A stretch of DNA of 64,000 nucleotides, taken from positions 242,938 through 306,937 of the forward strand of contig JAXMOG010000006.1 of the NCBI GenBank assembly GCA_034670065.1. The letters run 5' to 3'. Under the pieces are notes generated by a model. The model searched no databases. It saw only the letters and a list, made by a program, of their open reading frames with translations, and was not told the origin of the DNA. Of the stretch, positions 42,789-49,788 are shown piece by piece; the stretch's first letter is position 1; each line of letters starts with the position of its first letter. The DNA is from Mesobacterium_A sp034670065. GTDB taxonomy: Bacteria; Pseudomonadota; Alphaproteobacteria; Rhodobacterales; Rhodobacteraceae. Made by a program: the position numbers and the translations under genes.

Positions 42789-44072
42789 TTGTTTGATTTT
42801 GACATGCTGGGTCTCGACCCTGTTTTGAATAGCGCCCTGGCCCGTGCCGGGATGGAAAAACCGACCCCGATCCAGGCGAAAGCGATTCCGCTGGCCATGG
42901 ACGGACATGATATTTTGGGCCTGGCTCAAACCGGAACTGGCAAGACCCTTGCGTTTGGTTTGCCGTTGATCGCGCACATGCTGGAAATGCCGGGCCGCCC
43001 GGCACCAAAGACAGCCAAGGCGCTTATCCTTGCGCCAACGCGCGAACTGGTGAACCAGATTGCGGACAACCTGCGCAACCTGACCAAAGAAACCAAACTG
43101 GGTGTGACAACCGTTGTTGGCGGCCAGTCGATCAACAGCCAGATCAAGCGCCTGTCTCGGGGCACTGACATTCTGGTCGCAACGCCGGGCCGTTTGATCG
43201 ATCTGATGGAACGTCGCGCAGTTGATCTAAGCTCAGTCGGCCATCTGGTTCTGGATGAAGCGGACCAGATGTTGGATCTGGGCTTTATCCACGCATTGCG
43301 TCAGATCGCACCGAAGTTGGGAACACCGCGTCAGACGATGCTGTTTTCGGCGACGATGCCCAAGAAGATGGAAGAGATCAGCCGCACCTATCTTTCAAAT
43401 CCAAGACGCGTTGAAGTCGCGCCTCCGGGCAAGGTGGCCGATAAGGTCACGCAGTCGGTGTATTTCTTGGACAAGAACAGCAAACCGGCCAAGCTGCGCG
43501 AGCTTCTGAACAAAGATCCGGGTGCATTGACCCTGGTTTTTGCACGGACAAAGCATGGCGCAGAGCGGCTGATGAAAAGCCTGGTTGCTGATGGGTTTAG
43601 CGCCACTTCGGTACATGGCAACAAAAGCCAAGGACAGCGTGATCGCGCCATCAAGGGATTCCGTGATGGTACGGTGAACATTCTGGTGGCAACAGACGTT
43701 GCGGCCCGCGGTATTGATATTCCGGGTGTCGGCTACGTGATCAACTATGATCTGCCGAATGTGCCAGAAAACTATGTGCACCGTATCGGACGGACAGCGC
43801 GTGCTGGCCGGGAAGGGCAAGCCATTGCGTTCTGTGCGGCGGATGAGGTCGATATGCTGACCCAGATCGAACGCAACATGAAAATGGACATCCCCGTTGC
43901 CGGTGGTGTGCGCCCAGAGCCTGAAGCAGCGCCCAAGCAAGGGCGTGGTGGTCGCAGAGGCACCAAAGCTGGTGGTGGCGGCGGTGGCGGACGTGGGTTC
44001 CGCAAGCCAACAGCCGCTGGTGCCGCACCGGGTGGTAGCAAACGTCGCCGTCCGCGCCGTAAGGCTGCTTGA
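42789..44072 (+). CDS. DEAD-box ATP-dependent RNA helicase
   Basis: The 427-residue protein has the Q motif (PTPIQAKAIPLAM), motif I AQTGTGKT, PTRELV, TPGR, motif II DEAD (VLDEADQML), SAT, and the C-terminal motifs ATDVAARGIDIPG and HRIGRTARAG. A Gly/Arg-rich tail follows (about residues 375-427, GGRRGTKAGGGGGGGRGFR). This is the RhlE type, acting in ribosome assembly or RNA decay. A TTG start at 42789 has a GAGGA ribosome binding site at the right distance; ATG 42804 is the alternative. Confidence 0.92.
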   Translation: MFDFDMLGLDPVLNSALARAGMEKPTPIQAKAIPLAMDGHDILGLAQTGTGKTLAFGLPLIAHMLEMPGRPAPKTAKALILAPTRELVNQIADNLRNLTKETKLGVTTVVGGQSINSQIKRLSRGTDILVATPGRLIDLMERRAVDLSSVGHLVLDEADQMLDLGFIHALRQIAPKLGTPRQTMLFSATMPKKMEEISRTYLSNPRRVEVAPPGKVADKVTQSVYFLDKNSKPAKLRELLNKDPGALTLVFARTKHGAERLMKSLVADGFSATSVHGNKSQGQRDRAIKGFRDGTVNILVATDVAARGIDIPGVGYVINYDLPNVPENYVHRIGRTARAGREGQAIAFCAADEVDMLTQIERNMKMDIPVAGGVRPEPEAAPKQGRGGRRGTKAGGGGGGGRGFRKPTAAGAAPGGSKRRRPRRKAA

Positions 44073-44080
44073 GATTGGAC

Positions 44081-44105
44081 TGAACTGGCCTATTCGGCCG
44101 GTTCA
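44081..44105. terminator. Hairpin between convergent helicase and soxT genes
   Basis: TGAACTGGCC (44081-44090) pairs with GGCCGGTTCA (44096-44105) with one G-T pair and a 5-nt loop. It overlaps the soxT stop codon and could end both converging transcripts. There is no T-run. Confidence 0.5.
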
Positions 44106-45148
44106 AACCCTACAATCAATTGGCGTAGCCCCAGGGCTGCGCCTGCAAAGATCGAAATCATCGTGACTGGCGCGCTTATGGCCAGAACCGAAAAGGCTGT
44201 TATGCCTTGGCCCACGGTGCATCCCAGCGCAATGACCGCGCCGGCGCCCATAATCCCGGCACCGACGATCTGACGGCGCAATTCGCGTGGATCCTCGCAA
44301 GCTTCCCACCGGAAATGTCCCTTGATCAATGAGCCGATGAAGGCACCCAGCCACACGCCCGCAACAGAGCCCACGGCGAAGGACAAGGGCCGTGCGCTGC
44401 CTGTCATGAACCACAGGATGCTTTCACCCACCGGAGCCGAAAAGCTGTGTGAAACAACGGGCAGAGCTTCAAAGCCGGTGTTCGCGACCCATTGCGTGCC
44501 GTACCAGCCGGAAATGACGGAAACCCCGACGATCGCCGCCCAAAACGGGTATTTGGGTTGTTTCCACATATCGCGTGACGCCGCGGAACCCCCCAGTATT
44601 AACACACCGATGATGATGCCGATCCATGTGACCGGCAGATGCGTGGCCTGGCCAACATAATGAGCGATCCCCGGAGCAACCTCGGTTGTCACCTCTGATT
44701 GAGGGAACAACATGCCGCGGATTGGTGCAAAGGGGCCGTTTAGCACCATATAGGCCGATACCCCCATAACCAGCACAATCACGAAACTGCGCAGATCACC
44801 GCCGCCCAATCGTGCAATCGCGCCGTAGCCGCAGTTGCCGCACAGCGCCATGCCATAGCCGAACATCAGCCCGCCAACCACTGAGGCAACCGGCATCCAT
44901 CGGATTGAAAGATAGTAGGTGGCGCTGACATTCAGAAGGCCACTGCCGATCAGTGCAAACGTGCCAATGATGGCCGTGCCAATGGCGATGCCCCACATGC
45001 GCAGCCGCATGTCCGAACCGCCATACAAAAAGTCTTCGATAGCGCCCAAAGTGCAGAATCGGCCCAATCGTGCGGCTAGCCCCAAAAGGACACCGCCCAG
45101 CATTCCGATCAAGGCAACAGTATTTGTTTCGCCAAGCGTTTCCAACAT
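44090..45148 (-). CDS. soxT: YeeE/YedE-family transporter SoxT (probable thiosulfate/sulfur-compound uptake)
   Basis: This 352-residue inner-membrane protein has about nine helices and two YeeE/YedE (DUF395) repeats. The typical glycine-cysteine motifs are LGRFCTLGAIEDF, YGMALCGNCGYGAIARLGGG and ALGCTVGQGITAFS. YeeE imports thiosulfate through such conserved cysteines. The gene lies directly after soxR on the same strand, as soxT does in other Sox clusters; uptake of a sulfur compound used in SoxR signalling is an open possibility. Confidence 0.87.
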   Translation of the reverse strand: MLETLGETNTVALIGMLGGVLLGLAARLGRFCTLGAIEDFLYGGSDMRLRMWGIAIGTAIIGTFALIGSGLLNVSATYYLSIRWMPVASVVGGLMFGYGMALCGNCGYGAIARLGGGDLRSFVIVLVMGVSAYMVLNGPFAPIRGMLFPQSEVTTEVAPGIAHYVGQATHLPVTWIGIIIGVLILGGSAASRDMWKQPKYPFWAAIVGVSVISGWYGTQWVANTGFEALPVVSHSFSAPVGESILWFMTGSARPLSFAVGSVAGVWLGAFIGSLIKGHFRWEACEDPRELRRQIVGAGIMGAGAVIALGCTVGQGITAFSVLAISAPVTMISIFAGAALGLRQLIVGFEPAE

Positions 45149-45194
45149 GATGACGGGCCTCCTCCTGCCCGGGTCATCTATTCTCCCAAACCGA

Positions 45195-45210
45195 GTATGC
45201 TACGGTATTC
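45195..45210. promoter_or_regulatory. Motif upstream of soxT shared with the soxX upstream region
   Basis: The 16-mer GTATGCTACGGTATTC starts 46 bp before the soxT start codon. It matches 13 of 16 positions of GTAGCCTACGGTATAC, found 44 bp before soxX. It is flanked by two direct repeats of the type TATTC-CCAAACCG. It may be a promoter element or regulator site common to Sox genes. Confidence 0.4.
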
Positions 45211-45232
45211 CAAACCGCGCAAGTTTACCCGG

Positions 45233-45571
45233 TCAGTCGTCGTCTTTGCAGAACAGCTCGTAAACGCATTCCAGCATTTTGCGGGGGCGATCATCGGCCA
45301 ACCGGTAATAGATCGCTTTGCCGTCACGCCGGGGCAAAACCAGCCCCTCCAGGCGCAGACGCGACAGTTGTTGTGAGACCGCAGCCTGCCGCGCAGACAG
45401 CAAGTCTTCCAATTCGGTTACGGATTTTTCGCCGGTCACCAAGTGGCACAGGATCATCAGACGCCCTTCATGGCTGATGGCTTTCAGGAAGGACGATGCC
45501 ACAGTCGCCCGATCAACGATCAGGTCCAATTCGGTTTCTGTCAGATCGTCATGAATTACGGGAAGCCCCAT
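45233..45571 (-). CDS. soxR: SoxR, ArsR-family sulfide/sulfane-responsive repressor
   Basis: This 112-residue winged-helix protein (ArsR/SmtB type; HEGRLMILCHLV, then SARQAAVSQQLSRLRLEGLV recognition helix) is the regulator of the sox cluster. Cys42 and Cys108 sit where the two redox cysteines of SqrR/BigR form a tetrasulfide link in the presence of persulfides; an extra Cys102 lies close by. It should repress soxVW/soxXYZ until reactive sulfur is present. It lies 32 bp after soxS and is co-directional with soxT. Confidence 0.92.
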   Translation of the reverse strand: MGLPVIHDDLTETELDLIVDRATVASSFLKAISHEGRLMILCHLVTGEKSVTELEDLLSARQAAVSQQLSRLRLEGLVLPRRDGKAIYYRLADDRPRKMLECVYELFCKDDD

Positions 45572-45603
45572 CCTTCAATGTCCTCGTTCGTTGCGCCTTT
45601 TTT

Positions 45604-45975
45604 TTAAGAAGCGCCTTTTTCAAAATCCGTATGTGCCTTTAGCATCATACCCAGCATACCCCAGAAGAAATCTTCGCCGGGGTAGCCTTCTAGACGCGCC
45701 AGTTCCTTGCCATCGTCAACCAAGATAAACGTCGGCGTGATATAGGCTTTGCGCGCGTATTCGATGCCTTCGGGCGGGCCGTCCTTGCGGTCTGCGCGGA
45801 TAAGCGGGGCCATTTTGCCTTCGGGCGTCTTTGGGTAAATCGGGCCGATTTCAGCATTCCACCGCGCACAGTAAATGCATCCTGCTTGTTCTACCATGAC
45901 AAGCGAGGGGTCGGCGTGTGTGGGGCCAGCAAGCAAAAACACTGTAGCTGCCAGCGCGGAAAAGAACGGTCTCAT
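45604..45975 (-). CDS. soxS: SoxS periplasmic thioredoxin-like protein
   Basis: The protein begins with a signal peptide MRPFFSALAATVFLLAGPTHA and has the thioredoxin-type pair in EQAGCIYCARW. SoxS reactivates the Sox carrier SoxYZ by reducing an oxidised or blocked Cys. I take ATG 45975, with GGTGA ahead and a proper signal sequence; ATG 45993 would add six residues. It is divergent from soxV across a short spacer. Confidence 0.9.
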   Translation of the reverse strand: MRPFFSALAATVFLLAGPTHADPSLVMVEQAGCIYCARWNAEIGPIYPKTPEGKMAPLIRADRKDGPPEGIEYARKAYITPTFILVDDGKELARLEGYPGEDFFWGMLGMMLKAHTDFEKGAS

Positions 45976-46012
45976 CAGATCACCGATTGACATTTTTCTA
46001 GTTGCACAACGT

Positions 46013-46030
46013 AATCTGAATATATGAATT
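46013..46030. promoter_or_regulatory. Weak SoxR-type operator between soxS and soxV
   Basis: AATCTG-AATATA-TGAATT has the right half-site TGAATT and spacing of the perfect palindrome at 47400-47417, but only half of the left arm. It lies in the 75-bp divergent spacer, a place where SoxR is known to bind in Paracoccus-type clusters. Confidence 0.4.
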
Positions 46031-46050
46031 GATCAAGAACTGGGCAGATT

Positions 46051-46788
46051 ATGCTGGAAATGTCCTATGCTGGCGCGGCTTTTGCCGGATTGTTGAGCTT
46101 TTTTACGCCCTGCATTCTGCCAATGGTGCCGTTTTACCTGTGCTACATGGCCGGGATTTCCATGGCTGAGCTACGCGACGATTCAGGTATCTCGCCCGGT
46201 GCGCAATCACGGCTGATCGTTTCCTCAGTGTTTTTTGCATTGGGTGTCACCACGATTTTTGTGCTTCTGGGGATGGGGGCTACTGTGATCGGACAGGCGT
46301 TTGGCGAATATCGCCAGCCCTTGTCTTATATCGCTGCGGCCCTGTTGCTGGTGTTTGGGTTGCACTTTCTGGGCGTGGTTCGCATTCCGCTGCTGTACCG
46401 GGAAGCGCGGATTGAATCCAAGGCAGAGCCAACAACCATCATTGGGGCCTATCTGATGGGGTTGGCCTTTGGATTTGGCTGGACGCCCTGCGTTGGCCCG
46501 GCTTTGGGCTCTATCTTGATGATCGCTTCGGGCATGGGTGACGTGTCGCGCGGCGGGCTTTTATTGTTGGTTTACGGTATCGGGATGACCGCGCCGTTCG
46601 TTGTTGCCGCGCTGTTTTCGGGACCGTTCCTGAAGTGGACAGCGCGCCACCGAAGCAAACTTCAGTATGTCGAAAGGATTATGGGCGTAATGCTGATTCT
46701 GTTCGCAATTCTGATTGCAACGGATTCGGTTAATTTGATTGCAGATGCGATGATCCGGATGTTTCCGGGCTTCGTCAACTTTGGATAG
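46051..46788 (+). CDS. soxV: SoxV, CcdA-type membrane thiol transporter
   Basis: This 245-residue, six-helix protein carries electrons across the inner membrane from thioredoxin to periplasmic SoxW. The essential cysteines are in FFTPCILPMVPF (first helix) and FGWTPCVGPALG (fourth). It is related to CcdA/DsbD. The soxW ATG comes 11 bp after its stop. Confidence 0.93.
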   Translation: MLEMSYAGAAFAGLLSFFTPCILPMVPFYLCYMAGISMAELRDDSGISPGAQSRLIVSSVFFALGVTTIFVLLGMGATVIGQAFGEYRQPLSYIAAALLLVFGLHFLGVVRIPLLYREARIESKAEPTTIIGAYLMGLAFGFGWTPCVGPALGSILMIASGMGDVSRGGLLLLVYGIGMTAPFVVAALFSGPFLKWTARHRSKLQYVERIMGVMLILFAILIATDSVNLIADAMIRMFPGFVNFG

Positions 46789-46799
46789 GGAGGATCGAT

Positions 46800-47378
46800 A
46801 TGAAACCGTTTTTCAGTTTTGTTGTGGCGGTGCTGATGGCAGTGCCGGTTTGGGCATCCGAGATTGGGGATGACGGTCTGCACAAGCAGGCGTGGATGCG
46901 CGAAACCTTCAAAGATCTGCGCGAAGATTTGGCGGACGCCAATGCCGAAGGAAAGCGCCTGGTTTTGTTCTTTGAGCAGCGCGGATGCATCTACTGCAGA
47001 AAGATGCATGAGGAAGTTTTTGTCGATCCGACTGTCAGCCAATACATCGAAGACAACTATTTTGTGGTGCAGCTGAACTTGCATGGCGACATCGAAGTAA
47101 CAGACCTGGACGGGGAATCGTTGTCGGAAAAAAACGTGGCGCGAAAGTGGAACGTGATGTTCACACCAAGCATCGTTTTCCTGCCAGAGGAGGTGCCCGA
47201 GGGGGTATCGGCGGCCCAAGCAGCGGTTGCGGTGATGCCTGGCGCCTTTGGGAAAGGAACGACTATGGACATGTTCACTTGGGTGAACGAGAAGCGTTAT
47301 GACCTTGATAATGGTGAAGATTTTCAACGTTATCATGCGCGCAGAATTCAGGAAAGAAGCAATGGAAGTTTTGACTGA
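46800..47378 (+). CDS. soxW: SoxW periplasmic thioredoxin
   Basis: The 192-residue protein has a signal peptide (cleavage after VPVWAS, about residue 20) and the CxxC site in FEQRGCIYCRKMHEE. It receives electrons from SoxV. A cis-Pro follows in NVMFTPSIVFLP. The gene ends about 120 bp before soxX, leaving room for a separate promoter. Confidence 0.9.
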   Translation: MKPFFSFVVAVLMAVPVWASEIGDDGLHKQAWMRETFKDLREDLADANAEGKRLVLFFEQRGCIYCRKMHEEVFVDPTVSQYIEDNYFVVQLNLHGDIEVTDLDGESLSEKNVARKWNVMFTPSIVFLPEEVPEGVSAAQAAVAVMPGAFGKGTTMDMFTWVNEKRYDLDNGEDFQRYHARRIQERSNGSFD

Positions 47379-47399
47379 TTGACGTTTAAAGCGTTCAAC

Positions 47400-47417
47400 A
47401 ATTCATTTCTGTGAATT
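47400..47417. promoter_or_regulatory. SoxR/SqrR-type operator upstream of soxX
   Basis: AATTCA-TTTCTG-TGAATT is a perfect 6+6+6 palindrome; written differently it is ATTC-N8-GAAT. The flanks CAAC and GTTG extend the symmetry with one extra base. It lies 83 bp before soxX and only 21 bp after the soxW stop, so it is well placed to control a soxXYZA promoter. Confidence 0.7.
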
Positions 47418-47440
47418 TGTTGTTGCGTACTGAGGCACCT

Positions 47441-47456
47441 GTAGCCTACGGTATAC
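47441..47456. promoter_or_regulatory. Motif upstream of soxX shared with the soxT upstream region
   Basis: GTAGCCTACGGTATAC is an imperfect palindrome (GTA-N2-C-N4-G-N2-TAC) and matches 13 of 16 bases of the motif at 45195-45210. Both lie about 45 bp from a start codon. A small hairpin AACGCC-GAAG-GGCGTT (47467-47482) follows in the likely 5' leader. Confidence 0.45.
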
Positions 47457-47500
47457 AACAGCCGAAAACGCCGAAGGGCGTTCAAGCCTAGGGAGGGATC

Positions 47501-47974
47501 ATGAGGCTTACAGCAATTGCAGCAGTCGTCGCGCTTGCCGGTGGCGTCGCGCACGCAAATCCGGTCGCACCGGCAGATGTTACGTATGACGAATACGGAG
47601 CCATCACAGAGTCGTTGTCCGGTGCGCCGGGTGACGCGGCCAATGGCGCCAAAATTATGACAACACGTTCGAAGGGCAACTGTGTCGCATGTCACGAAGT
47701 GACGGCGCTTATGGATGCTCCGTTCCACGGTGAAGTCGGGCCGATGCTTGATGGTGTGGGCGATGTGCGCACAGCAGAAGAGCTTCGCGGTATCGTAGCC
47801 AACGCTAAGATGACCTTTGAAGGGTCCGTGATGCCAGGCTTTTACAAAACGTCGGGCTTCATTCGGCCGGGCGATGCCTACACAGGCAAAGCGGCAAAAG
47901 GTGAATTGCCCCCGATCCTGACAGCGCAAGAAATCGAAGATGTCGTCGCGTTCTTACTTACTTTGAAAGAGTAA
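47501..47974 (+). CDS. soxX: SoxX cytochrome c
   Basis: SoxX is the small monohaem subunit of SoxAX, which links thiosulfate to the SoxY Cys. The 157-residue precursor has a signal peptide (cleavage after GGVAHA, about residue 19), one haem site CVACH at residues 61-65, and a likely Met ligand in GSVMPGFY. GGAGGG precedes the ATG. It starts the soxXYZA run. Confidence 0.95.
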   Translation: MRLTAIAAVVALAGGVAHANPVAPADVTYDEYGAITESLSGAPGDAANGAKIMTTRSKGNCVACHEVTALMDAPFHGEVGPMLDGVGDVRTAEELRGIVANAKMTFEGSVMPGFYKTSGFIRPGDAYTGKAAKGELPPILTAQEIEDVVAFLLTLKE

Positions 47975-48005
47975 TTCGCGACTTCCAGAGACTTAGGAGA
48001 CAATC

Positions 48006-48422
48006 ATGGACTTTACTCGACGCGAGACATTGGCCCTGGGTGCCGGTGCAGCGCTGATGACCGTTCTGCCGTTCCGCGCAAATGCTGCGGTAGACGATCT
48101 GATCAATGAATTCACGGGTGGCGCGGCTGTTGGTGACAGCGGCATCACGTTGACGGCGCCGGAAATCGCCGAAAACGGCAACACGGTTCCGGTTTCAGTT
48201 TCAGCAGAGGGCGCGTCGTCCATCATGCTGCTGGCTGCCGGCAACCCGACCCCGCCTGTGGCAACGTTTAACTTCGGCCCATTGGCCGCGTCACAGTCGG
48301 CCAGCACGCGTATTCGTTTGGCTGGCACGCAGGATGTTATCGCCATTGCAAAACTGGCTGATGGCAGCTTCGCCCGCGCGTCCAAGACCGTAAAGGTGAC
48401 CATCGGCGGCTGCGGCGGCTGA
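48006..48422 (+). CDS. soxY: SoxY thiosulfate-carrier protein
   Basis: SoxY carries sulfur intermediates on a C-terminal Cys. The 138-residue precursor has a twin-arginine signal (TRRETLALGAGAAL) and ends in the carrier arm GGCGG with Cys136. It forms SoxYZ, probably exported together through Tat. It lies 31 bp after soxX. Confidence 0.96.
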   Translation: MDFTRRETLALGAGAALMTVLPFRANAAVDDLINEFTGGAAVGDSGITLTAPEIAENGNTVPVSVSAEGASSIMLLAAGNPTPPVATFNFGPLAASQSASTRIRLAGTQDVIAIAKLADGSFARASKTVKVTIGGCGG

Positions 48423-48449
48423 TTGGTCTAAGAGATAGGAGATACAGAC

Positions 48450-48776
48450 ATGGCATCCGGTGTTAAACCCCGCGTCAAAGTCCCAAAGAAAGCCACTGCT
48501 GGTGATGCGATCACGATCAAGACCTTGATCAGCCACAAGATGGAATCAGGTCAGCGGAAAGACGGTAGCGGCAACGTTATCCCGCGCTCGATCATCAATC
48601 GGTTCACCTGTGATTTCAACGGTCAGAACGTTATCGACGTGACCTTGGAACCGGCGATCTCGACCAACCCGTATTTTGAATTCGAAGCGACCGTTCCGGA
48701 AGCAGGCGACTTCAAATTCACTTGGTATGATGATGACGGGTCCGTCTACGAAGAAACCAAGTCAGTGGCCGTGTAA
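48450..48776 (+). CDS. soxZ: SoxZ, partner of the SoxY carrier
   Basis: This 108-residue Ig-like protein has no signal peptide (begins MASGVKPRVKVPKKA), as is usual for SoxZ, which travels with SoxY. It contains KTLISHKMESGQRKD and FTWYDDDGSVYEET. It gives structure to the SoxY arm but has no catalytic Cys. A hairpin follows before soxA. Confidence 0.96.
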   Translation: MASGVKPRVKVPKKATAGDAITIKTLISHKMESGQRKDGSGNVIPRSIINRFTCDFNGQNVIDVTLEPAISTNPYFEFEATVPEAGDFKFTWYDDDGSVYEETKSVAV

Positions 48777-48788
48777 AACATCGCCTCA

Positions 48789-48815
48789 ACCCTGTCCCTT
48801 TCACTGGGGCAGGGT
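48789..48815 (+). terminator. Intercistronic hairpin between soxZ and soxA
   Basis: ACCCTGTCCC (48789-48798) pairs with GGGGCAGGGT (48806-48815) with one G-T pair and a 7-nt loop. It has no U-run. It could protect an abundant soxXYZ mRNA or partly end it. Confidence 0.6.
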
Positions 48816-48836
48816 GGTCTAAAGGGAGGGAATAGA

Positions 48837-49688
48837 ATGAAATTCAAGGCACTGACCGCTGTTGCTGCTGTGATGCTATCGGCTCCGATGCTGATTGCCG
48901 GTGGCGCAGATGATGACACGCTGGTCATCAACGGTGAGACCGATATTGTCACGAAGGCCGCCGCGCCTGCGCACCTGGATGGGGCGCTGGACGAGGTGAT
49001 TTCTGGCTGGCATTTCCGGGCGGATGAAACCCAAGCTCTGCAGATGGATGACTTTGACAATCCGGGCATGATCTTTGTTGATCAGGCGCGGGATGCATGG
49101 GCCGCCGCTGAAGGTAGCGAAGGCAAATCCTGTGCGGATTGCCACGGTGAACCAGAAGATATGGCAGGGGTTAAACCCACCTATCCCAAATGGAACGACG
49201 GTGCGGAAGAAGTACGCACGCTGCAGATGCAGATGAACGATTGTCGTACCAACCGTATGGGCGCCGAAGCTTGGAAATACGATGCTGGTAGCGCCGTGAA
49301 CATGGAGGCTTTGTTGTCATCCGTGTCGCGTGGCATGCCTGTCAACGTTGCCATCGATGGTCCGGCCCAATCGGCATGGGAAGAAGGCAAAGAGCTGTAT
49401 TACACCCGTACAGGTCAGCTGGAACTGTCTTGCGCCAATTGTCATGAGCAGAACTATGGCAACTACATTCGCGCAGATCACCTGAGTCAGGGACAGATCA
49501 ACGCGTTCCCGACATACCGTCTGAAAAACGCCAAGCTCAACGGTGTTCACAGCCGCTTTAAGGGCTGTGTACGTGACACCCGCGCCGAGACTTATGGCAC
49601 GGGTTCGCCAGAGTTTGTTGCGCTGGAACTGTATGTCACTTCACGTGGCAACGGCCTGTCGGTCGAAGGGCCTTCGGTCCGAAACTAA
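48837..49688 (+). CDS. soxA: SoxA, dihaem-type cytochrome c of SoxAX
   Basis: The 283-residue precursor has a signal peptide of about 22 residues and two CxxCH sites, CADCH (99-103) and CANCH (199-203), so it is the dihaem type. Cys244 in FKGCVRDTRAE is at the place of the persulfide Cys that ligates the active-site haem. An added Cys136 lies in MNDCRTNR. It binds SoxX and loads thiosulfate onto SoxY. Confidence 0.95.
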   Translation: MKFKALTAVAAVMLSAPMLIAGGADDDTLVINGETDIVTKAAAPAHLDGALDEVISGWHFRADETQALQMDDFDNPGMIFVDQARDAWAAAEGSEGKSCADCHGEPEDMAGVKPTYPKWNDGAEEVRTLQMQMNDCRTNRMGAEAWKYDAGSAVNMEALLSSVSRGMPVNVAIDGPAQSAWEEGKELYYTRTGQLELSCANCHEQNYGNYIRADHLSQGQINAFPTYRLKNAKLNGVHSRFKGCVRDTRAETYGTGSPEFVALELYVTSRGNGLSVEGPSVRN

Positions 49689-49697
49689 GCAATCTTG

Positions 49698-49730
49698 CCC
49701 CGCGTCAGCACGCCTGACGCGGGGTTTCTT
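49698..49730 (+). terminator. Rho-independent terminator between soxA and soxB
   Basis: CCCCGCGTCAG (49698-49708) and CTGACGCGGGG (49714-49724) form a perfect 11-bp stem with a 5-nt loop, followed by TTTCTTGTT. It lies 9 bp after the soxA stop and is the most terminator-like structure inside the sox run. Confidence 0.8.
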
Positions 49731-49744
49731 GTTAATAACCTATT

Positions 49745-49762
49745 CACACATGCGCATGTGTG
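49745..49762. promoter_or_regulatory. 18-bp perfect palindrome upstream of soxB
   Basis: CACACATGCGCATGTGTG is completely self-complementary and ends 26 bp before the soxB ATG, just after the terminator. Its position suits an operator or a hairpin in the soxB leader. It does not resemble the AATTCA-type site. Confidence 0.5.
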
Positions 49763-49788
49763 TCGCGAGTTAGGAAAGATCCCCTCCC

